Below, in pieces: positions 6,436 through 12,701 of a DNA stretch of 31,157 nt; position 1 is the stretch's first letter, and every line of letters starts with the position of its first letter. The notes under the pieces were generated by a model. That model saw only the letters and a program-made list of their open reading frames with translations. It was not told the DNA's origin and did no database searches. The DNA lies in the NCBI GenBank assembly GCA_019420345.1, contig JAHZHI010000015.1:9056-40212 (forward strand), given 5' to 3'. A program made the translations under genes and the position numbers. Source of the stretch: Peptococcaceae bacterium (GTDB taxonomy: Bacteria > Bacillota > Peptococcia > Peptococcales > Peptococcaceae).

Positions 6436-7152
6436 ATGAAGAAAAAGGTTGTGCTCAGCATGCTGGCGTTGGGATTGGTGATGCTGCTTGCCGCTTGTGG
6501 TCAGGATGAACAGACGGAAAGCGCGCCAGCATCGAGCGTCAGTGAAACAAGCTCGGCGCCAGCGGAAGATGCCGATGCTGGTGCCACTGGTGGCACCTTG
6601 GTGGCGGTGTTTTCGTGGGCGAGCAACACCACCCTGCCAGAGAATGTGGACATGACCACTTCGGCGACGCTCAATAAAAGCAGCGCTGGCGTGGTGGGTG
6701 ATACGCAGCTGATGGCGCAGACAGCGGCTGAAGCAACGGGCGGCGATTATTTTGAAATCCTTTGTGAGACACCATATCCGTCCGATGAAGATGCCACCTA
6801 TGAACAAGCCAAGCAGGAGCAGCTTGACCAGGCGCGTCCAGCGCTGGCGACACAAGTGGACAATATGGATGATTACAGCACTATTGTTCTCGTGTATCCG
6901 AACTGGTGGGGCGGGCTGCCAATGCCGGTGTGCAGCTTTTTAGAAGCCTATGATTTTTCGAAGAAAACGATCATTCCCGTGTGCTGCTATGAAGCAGAGG
7001 ACAGCGGCGCTGGCACAAGCCGCGACGAGATTGCCAAACTCTGTGATGCCTATGTAACTGCTGGGTACAATCTGCGGGGCAATGCAGCAGCCACCAGCGG
7101 CACACGCACCGATTTTATGAATTGGCTGAATGATTTGCCGGTGAATTACTGA
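6436..7152 (+). CDS. Flavodoxin-like lipoprotein
   Basis: Lipoprotein of 238 residues: signal peptide MKKKVVLSMLALGLVMLLAAC with lipobox cysteine at residue 21, then a low-complexity Ser/Ala/Glu-rich linker (about 24-52), then a flavodoxin_4-type domain (about 54-236). The first strand and phosphate loop correspond to LVAVFSWASNTT. They are followed by an insertion up to GDTQLMAQTAAEATGGDYFEI, an arrangement I know from other exported flavodoxins of Firmicutes. IVLVYPNWWGGLPMPV is the typical second conserved block. FMN binding outside the membrane, as an electron carrier or quinone reductase-like enzyme, is inferred. Strong GGAGGAGGG site upstream. It opens an operon; its stop overlaps the start of the YgjP gene (TGATG). 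Confidence 0.88.
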   Translation: MKKKVVLSMLALGLVMLLAACGQDEQTESAPASSVSETSSAPAEDADAGATGGTLVAVFSWASNTTLPENVDMTTSATLNKSSAGVVGDTQLMAQTAAEATGGDYFEILCETPYPSDEDATYEQAKQEQLDQARPALATQVDNMDDYSTIVLVYPNWWGGLPMPVCSFLEAYDFSKKTIIPVCCYEAEDSGAGTSRDEIAKLCDAYVTAGYNLRGNAAATSGTRTDFMNWLNDLPVNY

Positions 7153-7709
7153 TGCAGGCGTTTCGTGTCATCTATAGCCGTCGCCGCTCTATCAGCATCC
7201 AGCTTGCTGCTGATGGCGGCATCACTGTGCGCGCTCCGCAAGGTATGAGCGAGGCTGCTGTGCGCCGTTTTGTTGACAGCAAGCGGGACTGGATCGAAAA
7301 AAAGCGCGCTCAGCTGGCAGCCGGACAGCGTGCCTGGGGCGGTGATGTGCTGACGCAGGCTGAGCTGGCGTCGCTGAAAGTGCAGGCACAGCAAGACCTT
7401 GCTGCGCGAGTGACACGCTGGGCGCCGCGTGTCGGGGCGCAGCCGCAGGCGATGCATATCCGCGCCCAGCATACCCTTTGGGGCAGCTGCTCCTCAAAAG
7501 GACGCCTCAGTTTCAATGCGCTGCTGATGTTGGCACCGGAGGCGGTGCGCGATTATGTGGTGGTGCATGAACTCTGTCATTTGAAAGAAATGAATCATTC
7601 CTCCCGTTTTTGGGCAGAGGTGGAACGTGTTCTTCCCGATTATCACATTGGGCACGATTGGCTCAAGGCCAACGGCCACGCACTTTTACAAAGGAACCCA
7701 CGATCATGA
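7152..7709 (+). CDS. YgjP-type (DUF45) zinc metallopeptidase domain protein
   Basis: Predicted 185-residue cytosolic protein of the YgjP/WLM-like M48 group. The zinc motif HELCH is present in VVVHELCHLKEMNHSSRFW, with a third ligand likely in the following NHSSRFW segment, as in the family. The N-terminus (FRVIYSRRRSISIQLAADGGITVRAPQGMSEAAVRRFVDSKRDWI) and LWGSCSSKGRLSFNALLMLAP are also typical. Substrates of this family are not established; proximity to stress genes is common but unproven. It starts inside the stop of the flavodoxin gene and its own stop overlaps the ATG of yaaA (ATGA), so the three are translationally coupled. Confidence 0.9.
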   Translation: MQAFRVIYSRRRSISIQLAADGGITVRAPQGMSEAAVRRFVDSKRDWIEKKRAQLAAGQRAWGGDVLTQAELASLKVQAQQDLAARVTRWAPRVGAQPQAMHIRAQHTLWGSCSSKGRLSFNALLMLAPEAVRDYVVVHELCHLKEMNHSSRFWAEVERVLPDYHIGHDWLKANGHALLQRNPRS

Positions 7710-8446
7710 AGATTATTATTTCCCCTGCAAAGAAAATGACCATCGACAGCGACACCCTGCCGGCACTGTCACAGCCGATTTTTACTGCCGATGCGGCGCA
7801 TTTGGCAGAGACGCTTCGCGCCATGGATGCCAAAGCGCTGCAGAAACTGTGGCAGTGCAGCGACAAGCTCACTGCCGAAAATTTGGACCGTCTTGCGGTA
7901 TTTGATCCAGCCAAGGCACAAACGCCGGCGCTGCTCGCTTATGAAGGGCTGCAATACCAGCATCTTGCGGCATCGGTGCTGGACCGTGATGCACTCGCGT
8001 ACCTCCAGGAGCATCTGCGCATTCTCTCAGGCATGTATGGGGTGTTGCGGCCGTTCGATGCGGTCATGCCTTATCGCCTGGAAATGCAGGCAAAGCTCTC
8101 CTGCGATGGCGCGCGGGATCTCTATGCCTATTGGGGCAGCCGTCTGTATGATGCGTTGGATGCGCGCGATGGCATCATTCTCAACCTGGCTTCAGAAGAA
8201 TACGCTCGCGCCATTCGTCCTTATTGCGGCCCAAACGATCGCATGATCACGGTGCGCTTCGGTGAAATCATCGATGGCCGTGTGAAGCAGAAAGGCACCT
8301 TTGCCAAAATGGCGCGCGGCGAGATGGTGCGTTTTATGGCCGAGCAGCAGATCGCCGATCTATCGCAGCTGGTGCAATTTGATGCTTTGGGGCTGCGTTA
8401 TGAGGCGGCGCTGAGCGATGATAAGATAATGATATTTGTGAAATAA
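7706..8446 (+). CDS. yaaA: YaaA family peroxide-stress protein
   Basis: Complete 246-residue UPF0246/YaaA protein. The family start MKIIISPAKKM is present, with the later conserved blocks LSGMYGVLRPFDAVMPYRLEM, YWGSRLYDAL, LNLASEEYARAI, KQKGTFAKMARGEMVRFM and GLRYEAALSDDKIMIFVK. In E. coli YaaA lowers free iron under hydrogen peroxide stress and binds DNA; that role is plausible here next to perR and rubrerythrin. The start at 7706 is fixed by the family N-terminus and by the ATGA overlap with the YgjP stop; an open frame extending back to 7610 is not used. Confidence 0.94.
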   Translation: MKIIISPAKKMTIDSDTLPALSQPIFTADAAHLAETLRAMDAKALQKLWQCSDKLTAENLDRLAVFDPAKAQTPALLAYEGLQYQHLAASVLDRDALAYLQEHLRILSGMYGVLRPFDAVMPYRLEMQAKLSCDGARDLYAYWGSRLYDALDARDGIILNLASEEYARAIRPYCGPNDRMITVRFGEIIDGRVKQKGTFAKMARGEMVRFMAEQQIADLSQLVQFDALGLRYEAALSDDKIMIFVK

Positions 8447-8459
8447 AGAGGAGTTTTGT

Positions 8460-9092
8460 ATGAACATTGATACCTTTATCGATACTGTAATGACCAGCGG
8501 GCGGCCCTATGCTGTCAGTGAAAACCGTGATTTGGGCGCTCGTCAGCGCAAGGCGCACCGCCTTTGCTGGGAATACAATCGTACCAACCCTGACGACGGC
8601 GAACGCCAGCAGGAAATTTTGCGGGATCTTTTCGGCACCATGGAAGGGCCTGTCGGCATTCAGCCGAATTTCCAATGTGACTATGGCTTTAACATCCATT
8701 TCCATGGCTTTGCGTTTTTAAATTACAATTGCGTTATTTTAGATACGGCGCCCGTACACATCGGCAACGCAGTGTTCATTGCACCAGGCACCATCATCAG
8801 TTGTGCTGGACACGCCATGGACGCTCGGCAGCGTACCCGCGAGGCTGTCGGTGTATCTGCGCCAATCGTCATTGAAGATGAAGTGTGGATCGGTGCCAAC
8901 TGCACCATTTGTCCTGGGGTGACCATTGGCCGCGGCAGCATCATCGGTGCTGGCAGTGTGGTTGTTCGTGACATCCCAGCCGGCGTGGTTGCTTTTGGCA
9001 ACCCCTGCCGCGTGCATCGCCCTCTGACCGACGCAGACAAGCTTCAGCCAGAGGAAATCGTTCGTCTGGACGGTCCGGGATGGGAACAATAA
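8460..9092 (+). CDS. maa: Maltose/galactoside O-acetyltransferase family protein
   Basis: Left-handed beta-helix acyltransferase of 210 residues. An N-terminal Mac domain (about 8-60, with RPYAVSENRDLGARQRKAHRLCWEYN) precedes hexapeptide repeats (about 75-190: VHIGNAVFIAPGTIISCAGHAM, PIVIEDEVWIGANCTICPGVTIGRGSIIGAGSVVVRDIPAGVVAFGNPCRV). The catalytic histidine is likely H118 in CAGHAMDARQR. It transfers acetyl from acetyl-CoA to a sugar hydroxyl; the true acceptor in this family is often unclear. AGAGGAG precedes the ATG. It is the last gene of the flavodoxin-YgjP-YaaA operon, 13 bases after yaaA, and is followed by a terminator. Confidence 0.9.
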   Translation: MNIDTFIDTVMTSGRPYAVSENRDLGARQRKAHRLCWEYNRTNPDDGERQQEILRDLFGTMEGPVGIQPNFQCDYGFNIHFHGFAFLNYNCVILDTAPVHIGNAVFIAPGTIISCAGHAMDARQRTREAVGVSAPIVIEDEVWIGANCTICPGVTIGRGSIIGAGSVVVRDIPAGVVAFGNPCRVHRPLTDADKLQPEEIVRLDGPGWEQ

Positions 9093-9101
9093 GTTTCGAA
9101 T

Positions 9102-9135
9102 ACAGCAAGTCTGAAAAAGGCTTGCTGTTTTTTTT
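9102..9135 (+). terminator. Terminator after the O-acetyltransferase gene
   Basis: An 8-bp stem (ACAGCAAG / CTTGCTGT) with an 11-base loop and a run of eight or more Ts separates the flavodoxin operon from perR. Confidence 0.85.
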
Positions 9136-9156
9136 GAAAAAAAAGAAGGAGTCTGC

Positions 9157-9185
9157 TTGACAAATTAAATTAGAATAATTATAAT
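9157..9185 (+). promoter_or_regulatory. Consensus sigma-A promoter of perR-rbr
   Basis: Perfect -35 TTGACA (9157-9162), exactly 17 bases, perfect -10 TATAAT (9180-9185). Such a strong promoter fits one that is normally held off by a repressor. Confidence 0.92.
9170..9184. promoter_or_regulatory. PerR box 1 overlapping the -10
   Basis: TTAGAATAATTATAA matches the Bacillus PerR box (TTATAATnATTATAA) at all informative positions but one, in the 7-1-7 form. It covers the spacer and most of the -10, so binding would block RNA polymerase and give autoregulation. Confidence 0.8.
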
Positions 9186-9189
9186 AAAT

Positions 9190-9204
9190 TTAGAACAGTT
9201 CTAA
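9190..9204. promoter_or_regulatory. Second 7-1-7 palindrome (candidate PerR box 2)
   Basis: TTAGAAC-A-GTTCTAA is a perfect 7-1-7 inverted repeat, centred 20 bases (about two helical turns) after box 1, around the transcription start. It has the PerR/Fur-family geometry but four differences from the PerR consensus. Confidence 0.6.
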
Positions 9205-9221
9205 AAAATAAGGTGGTAGCT

Positions 9222-9602
9222 ATGACCAAGTATGAAAAAGCCATTTACGAGATCGTCGACAATTCTCGTGATCATCTGACCGCTGAACAGGTGTTGGCGG
9301 CCTTGAGAGAAAAATTTCCTGCTGTTTCGCAGGCCACTGTGTATAACAACCTCAAAAAACTTTGTGAAGAAGGGCTTATTCGTAAGCTGTCTTTTCCAGG
9401 GACGAGGGATCGTTACGATCGCATCCAACGTCACGACCATTTAATTTGTCAGCGTTGCGGACGTTTGGCGGACGTATCATTTGAGGATCTTACCGCACCA
9501 TTGCGGACACAGCTGGGAGAAGACATTTTGTCCTACGATCTGAAAGTTTACTATATTTGTCCAGAGTGCCGACAAGCGGCAGCGGAGGACGACACACCCT
9601 GA
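9222..9602 (+). CDS. perR: PerR/Fur-family peroxide-responsive repressor
   Basis: Fur-family metalloregulator of 126 residues with an N-terminal winged helix (AVSQATVYNNLKKLCEEGLIRKL, about 34-56) and a C-terminal dimerisation domain. Structural zinc motifs C76-x2-C79 and C113-x2-C116 are both present. H18 (in HLTAEQV) corresponds to the oxidation-prone histidine of B. subtilis PerR, and H71/H73 are further likely metal ligands. The N-terminus is short compared with B. subtilis PerR. Start at 9222 is chosen for AAGGTGG upstream; the in-frame GTG at 9213 lies in that ribosome site. It is cotranscribed with rubrerythrin 35 bases downstream. PerR over Fur is supported by the box at the promoter and by the rubrerythrin partner. 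Confidence 0.88.
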   Translation: MTKYEKAIYEIVDNSRDHLTAEQVLAALREKFPAVSQATVYNNLKKLCEEGLIRKLSFPGTRDRYDRIQRHDHLICQRCGRLADVSFEDLTAPLRTQLGEDILSYDLKVYYICPECRQAAAEDDTP

Positions 9603-9637
9603 ACACACATGGTTGATATGAAAAGGAGAATAGGATT

Positions 9638-10297
9638 ATGAAAACATATAAATGCAAAGTATGCGGCGCTGAATTTCAAGTAGAAGACGGTGTAGAACCT
9701 GTTTGCCCAATCTGCAATGCCCGCGGTGATAAGCTGGAGCTCGTAGAAGATGCGCCAAAGCACAACAAATATGCTGGCACCCAAACGGAAAAGAACCTTG
9801 AAGCAGCTTTTGCTGGTGAATCTCAGGCGCGCAACAAATACACCTACTTTTCTTCTGTTGCGAAAAAAGAAGGCTATGAACAGATCGCAGCCCTTTTCCT
9901 GAAGACTGCAGAAAACGAAAAGGAACATGCGAAGCTCTGGTTCAAAGAGCTTAATGGCATCGGTGACACAGCCGAAAATTTGCGCGCCGCTGCTGAAGGT
10001 GAAAACTACGAATGGACCGATATGTATGAAGGCTTCGCGCAGACTGCCGATGAAGAAGGCTTCCCAGAATTGGCAGAAAAGTTCCGTCTTGTGGCAGCCA
10101 TCGAAAAACATCACGAAGATCGTTATCGTGCACTGCTCCACAATGTAGAAATGGCAGAAGTTTTTGCTAAGAGTGAAGTGAAGGTGTGGGAATGCCGTAA
10201 TTGCGGCCATATCGTTGTTGGCACCAATGCGCCAGATGTCTGCCCAACCTGCGCACACCCACAGAGCTTCTTTGAAGTACACAGCGAAAATTATTGA
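9638..10297 (+). CDS. rbr: Rubrerythrin with rubredoxin-like domains at both ends
   Basis: Non-heme diiron peroxidase of 219 residues that reduces hydrogen peroxide in the anaerobe cytosol. Order: N-terminal rubredoxin-like knuckles (C6-x2-C9, C23-x2-C26), four-helix ferritin-like diiron domain (about 45-180), and C-terminal rubredoxin domain (C186-x2-C189, C202-x2-C205, ending HPQSFFEV). Diiron ligands visible are E61, E94-x2-H97, E139 or E140, and E156-x2-H159. Classic rubrerythrin has only the C-terminal rubredoxin and reverse rubrerythrin only the N-terminal one; this one has both. AAGGAGA precedes the ATG. Codon use is highly biased, implying strong expression. Control by PerR through the shared promoter is likely. 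Confidence 0.95.
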   Translation: MKTYKCKVCGAEFQVEDGVEPVCPICNARGDKLELVEDAPKHNKYAGTQTEKNLEAAFAGESQARNKYTYFSSVAKKEGYEQIAALFLKTAENEKEHAKLWFKELNGIGDTAENLRAAAEGENYEWTDMYEGFAQTADEEGFPELAEKFRLVAAIEKHHEDRYRALLHNVEMAEVFAKSEVKVWECRNCGHIVVGTNAPDVCPTCAHPQSFFEVHSENY

Positions 10298-10320
10298 GTT
10301 GTCAAATATTGCCTCCCCTG

Positions 10321-10350
10321 CGGCTGTCGGTGCAACCGACAGCCGTTCTC
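10321..10350 (+). terminator. Likely terminator after rubrerythrin
   Basis: A 10-bp perfect stem (CGGCTGTCGG / CCGACAGCCG) with a 5-base loop is followed by a pyrimidine-rich but imperfect T tract (TTCTCTTT). Confidence 0.65.
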
Positions 10351-10357
10351 TTTGCAG

Positions 10358-10408
10358 AAAAAAACGCCCTGCGGCGCGTGCCTCTGGTTGAGGACGCCGC
10401 AGGGCGTT
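10358..10408 (-). terminator. Terminator of the CBS-domain gene
   Basis: A 14-bp perfect stem (AACGCCCTGCGGCG / CGCCGCAGGGCGTT) is followed on the minus strand by seven Ts. It lies 18 bases beyond the stop codon. Confidence 0.88.
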
Positions 10409-10426
10409 GTTCGGTTTATGCTGTGA

Positions 10427-10939
10427 TCAATAGCCAAAGCCTTCGATGCAAGGTGCATCTGGGTCTTCGAGGTAATCTCTAAAGAGACCATTGATGATGT
10501 CGTTGCGGGTGATGAGACCGACAAGCTTGCCATCTTCACTGAGCACAGGCAGGTGTTTCAGGTGTTTTTTCTGCATGATTTCAGCCGTTCTGCGTACGGT
10601 ATCTGCTTCGGAAACAGTGACAACGCGATGGGTGGCAGCGTTGTAGGCTGGTTTGTCAACACAGTTTTTGAGGAGCATGGTGAAATAATTGGTGCAGATT
10701 TCTTTTGGATAACGGTATCTGTAGTTCTTGCTTTCCGTTTCGGCGAGACGGACATTGCTGACGACATAGTTTACAATGTCGCCATCGGACAGAAACGCGG
10801 TCAAATTACCGTTTTCATCCACCATTGGCAAGCAACCGATTTCTTTGGTAGCAAATGTTTCGACCGCTTCACCGATGGTTGCTTTGTCGCTGAGAGTGAC
10901 GATGTCTTTTATCATTACTTCTTTTACTAATACAGCCAT
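10427..10939 (-). CDS. Protein of two CBS domains
   Basis: Stand-alone CBS pair (Bateman module) of 170 residues. The first CBS motif spans about 1-60 (VKEVMIKDIVTLSDKATIGEAVETFATKEIGCLPMVDENGNLTAFLSDGDIVNYV). The second spans about 100-158 (RVVTVSEADTVRRTAEIMQKKHLKHLPVLSEDGKLVGLITRNDIINGLF). Between them is an insertion with a YRYRY motif. Such modules usually bind adenine nucleotides and regulate a partner; no enzyme or channel domain is attached here. The ATG at 10939 is chosen for GGGAGGG 7 bases upstream; the open frame continues to 10984 without a ribosome site. Monocistronic, with its own promoter and terminator. The partner is unknown. Confidence 0.9.
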   Translation of the reverse strand: MAVLVKEVMIKDIVTLSDKATIGEAVETFATKEIGCLPMVDENGNLTAFLSDGDIVNYVVSNVRLAETESKNYRYRYPKEICTNYFTMLLKNCVDKPAYNAATHRVVTVSEADTVRRTAEIMQKKHLKHLPVLSEDGKLVGLITRNDIINGLFRDYLEDPDAPCIEGFGY

Positions 10940-11003
10940 TGTTTTTCCCTCCCAAATTGGTGCAGGTCCGTAATTGACGGACAATTTTGTCTTTTATACA
11001 AAC

Positions 11004-11032
11004 AGTATAACATGTTTAAGTGTTTGCGTCTA
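11004..11032 (-). promoter_or_regulatory. Likely promoter of the CBS-domain gene
   Basis: On the minus strand: -35 TAGACG (weak), 17 bases, -10 TATACT. Confidence 0.55.
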
Positions 11033-11067
11033 GTTTTGAGCCATAGGGATAGCATAGGAAAAACGCA

Positions 11068-11095
11068 TTGACAATGCATGAACCTATGATACACT
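11068..11095 (+). promoter_or_regulatory. Promoter of the GNAT acetyltransferase gene
   Basis: Perfect -35 TTGACA (11068-11073), 16 bases, extended -10 TGATACACT. Confidence 0.8.
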
Positions 11096-11124
11096 GAGAA
11101 AAAATGATGGAAGGAACGATAGAA

Positions 11125-11565
11125 ATGCAGGTGAAAACATTAACTGTTGCAGATGAACCACAGATCGCGGCGGTGATTCGTGATGCGTTTTCGGCGCCGC
11201 CATGGTGTGAGGATTGGAGCGACGAGGTGCGGCTTTTGCAATATGTGCACGAGGGCATGGATGGCGCAGGCGCCTTGGCTTTTGGGCTGGACGATGGGCA
11301 GCAGCTGGTTGCGGTGGTCATGGGGCATGTGCGGCATTGGCACAATCGTGTTGAATACATCATTGAAGATGTGGCTGTGCGCCGTGAGCATCAGGGGCGC
11401 GGCCTGGGAAAGCTGTTGATGACACAGACATTGGCAGCGTGTCGGACGCTGGGTATTGATGAAGCAGGCCTGCGCACGCGGCGCGATGCGGCGGCCTATG
11501 TGTTTTATCAGAAATTAGGCTTTCAGGAGCAAGAGAAGGATGTGTATTTTTCGTTTCAATTTTGA
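11125..11565 (+). CDS. GNAT family N-acetyltransferase
   Basis: Predicted 146-residue acetyl-CoA-dependent acetyltransferase. The acetyl-CoA pyrophosphate-binding motif A is clear: DVAVRREHQGRGLGKLLMTQTL (about 86-107). It is preceded by the conserved strand VVAVVMGHV and followed by the typical motif B region YVFYQKLGFQEQEK. Substrate cannot be predicted. I take the ATG at 11125 (MQVKTLTVAD), about 11 bases after GGAAGG; the ATG at 11104 and its neighbour lie in or before that site. Monocistronic, convergent with the EamA transporter and sharing a bidirectional terminator with it. Confidence 0.85.
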   Translation: MQVKTLTVADEPQIAAVIRDAFSAPPWCEDWSDEVRLLQYVHEGMDGAGALAFGLDDGQQLVAVVMGHVRHWHNRVEYIIEDVAVRREHQGRGLGKLLMTQTLAACRTLGIDEAGLRTRRDAAAYVFYQKLGFQEQEKDVYFSFQF

Positions 11566-11572
11566 GCGTGCG

Positions 11573-11618
11573 AAAACGCCCGAACAGCGATGGCAAGTTG
11601 CTTGTTCGGGCGTTTTTG
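11573..11618. terminator. Bidirectional terminator between the GNAT and EamA genes
   Basis: A 14-bp perfect inverted repeat (AAAACGCCCGAACA / TGTTCGGGCGTTTT) with a 16-base loop has T tracts on both strands between two convergent stop codons. Confidence 0.88.
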
Positions 11619-11625
11619 TGTGGGA

Positions 11626-12519
11626 TCATTGGCGTTTTGGCCGACGGTAAGTGGTCAGAAGCACGCTGGCCAAAACGAGAAGGGCGCCGCAGATGGCTTG
11701 GCCGCTCATTGATTCAGAGAGCATGAGCACGGCGAAGAGCGCGCCAAAGACAGGCTCCATGGAGAGTATTAAGGCGGGGTGTTCCGGTGTCGTGAAGCTT
11801 TGCGCAAACGGCTGAACGACAAATGGAATGGCGCCGCAGAGCAGGCCAAGAGCCACCATAATGAGCCACACATGCGCATTCTGCGGCAGTGTTGGTGTGG
11901 TAAAAGCAAGGGTGGTGATCCAGCCCCAGCCAGCCATGGTTAGCTGCTGGATAACACCGAGCAGAAAAGCATCTTCCTGGCGCACCATATCGCTGGTGAT
12001 GATGGTGTGCGTGGCATAGAGCAGGGCGCTGAGGATGCACAGGCTGGCACCAGCAGAGAGCACCAAACTGCCTTTGAGCGAGAGCAGAGCAATGCCAATT
12101 GTTGCACAAAGGGTGCCAAAGATGACCGGGCGTTCCGGCAGGCGGCGCTTGCGAATGGCCTGCATCACAGGCACGAAGACAATGGCGGCGCTGGTGAGAA
12201 AACTTGCTGTTGAGGCATCGGTGGTGAGCTCGCCGAAGATGATGGCGCTGCTGCAGCAGAACATGAGCGTACCTAACACCATGCCATAGCATACAGCTCG
12301 ACGGCTGACATGGCGCAGACGCCGCCAGAACACAACCACGCAGGCGATGGAAGCCACAGTGAAGCGCAGTGCCAGCACCTCAAACGGCGGCAGAGTGGCG
12401 GCCCCCATTTTTAATAAAACATAGGACAATCCCCAAGACATTGCCACCAAAAGCAGCAGCAGATTGGCTGACTGACGCGACATGCCGATGCGTCGCCAGC
12501 GTGTGTGCAAAATGGACAC
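11626..12519 (-). CDS. EamA/DMT family membrane transporter
   Basis: Integral membrane protein of 297 residues with about ten hydrophobic helices and the internal duplication of the drug/metabolite transporter superfamily (two EamA repeats, about 17-145 and 158-290). Conserved features are AMSWGLSYVLLKMGAATLPPFEVLALRF near the start and EPVFGALFAVLMLSESMSGQAICGALLVLASVLL near the end. Members export amino acids, nucleosides or drugs; the substrate is unknown. The GTG at 12519 is preferred because GGGGAGG lies about 9 bases upstream; the next ATG at 12483 has no ribosome site. Divergent from the cation diffusion facilitator gene. Confidence 0.88.
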   Translation of the reverse strand: MSILHTRWRRIGMSRQSANLLLLLVAMSWGLSYVLLKMGAATLPPFEVLALRFTVASIACVVVFWRRLRHVSRRAVCYGMVLGTLMFCCSSAIIFGELTTDASTASFLTSAAIVFVPVMQAIRKRRLPERPVIFGTLCATIGIALLSLKGSLVLSAGASLCILSALLYATHTIITSDMVRQEDAFLLGVIQQLTMAGWGWITTLAFTTPTLPQNAHVWLIMVALGLLCGAIPFVVQPFAQSFTTPEHPALILSMEPVFGALFAVLMLSESMSGQAICGALLVLASVLLTTYRRPKRQ

Positions 12520-12640
12520 AGTATTTTTCCTCCCCTAAAAACGATGTTCTCATTGTCTTCACTATAACATGCTGCTTGGTCAGCAGATATAATGTTTTTT
12601 CGATGTCCGGTATAAAAATTTTTTTGACCGTGATTCTTTT

Positions 12641-12669
12641 TTGATGAAAGAGAGCGTCTGCGTTATAAT
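12641..12669 (+). promoter_or_regulatory. Promoter of the cation diffusion facilitator gene
   Basis: -35 TTGATG (12641-12646), 17 bases, perfect -10 TATAAT (12664-12669). The 180-base divergent region otherwise holds only a short GCTG/CAGC inverted repeat near 12571-12586; no riboswitch is recognised. Confidence 0.8.
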
Positions 12670-12701
12670 AGGGGCAATGAAAAGAAGGAGGCGCATCAAT
12701 T

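Noticed and set aside
12520..12640. Metal riboswitch upstream of the CDF gene
   Set aside because: The leader after the predicted start is only about 25 bases, and no conserved riboswitch core is seen.
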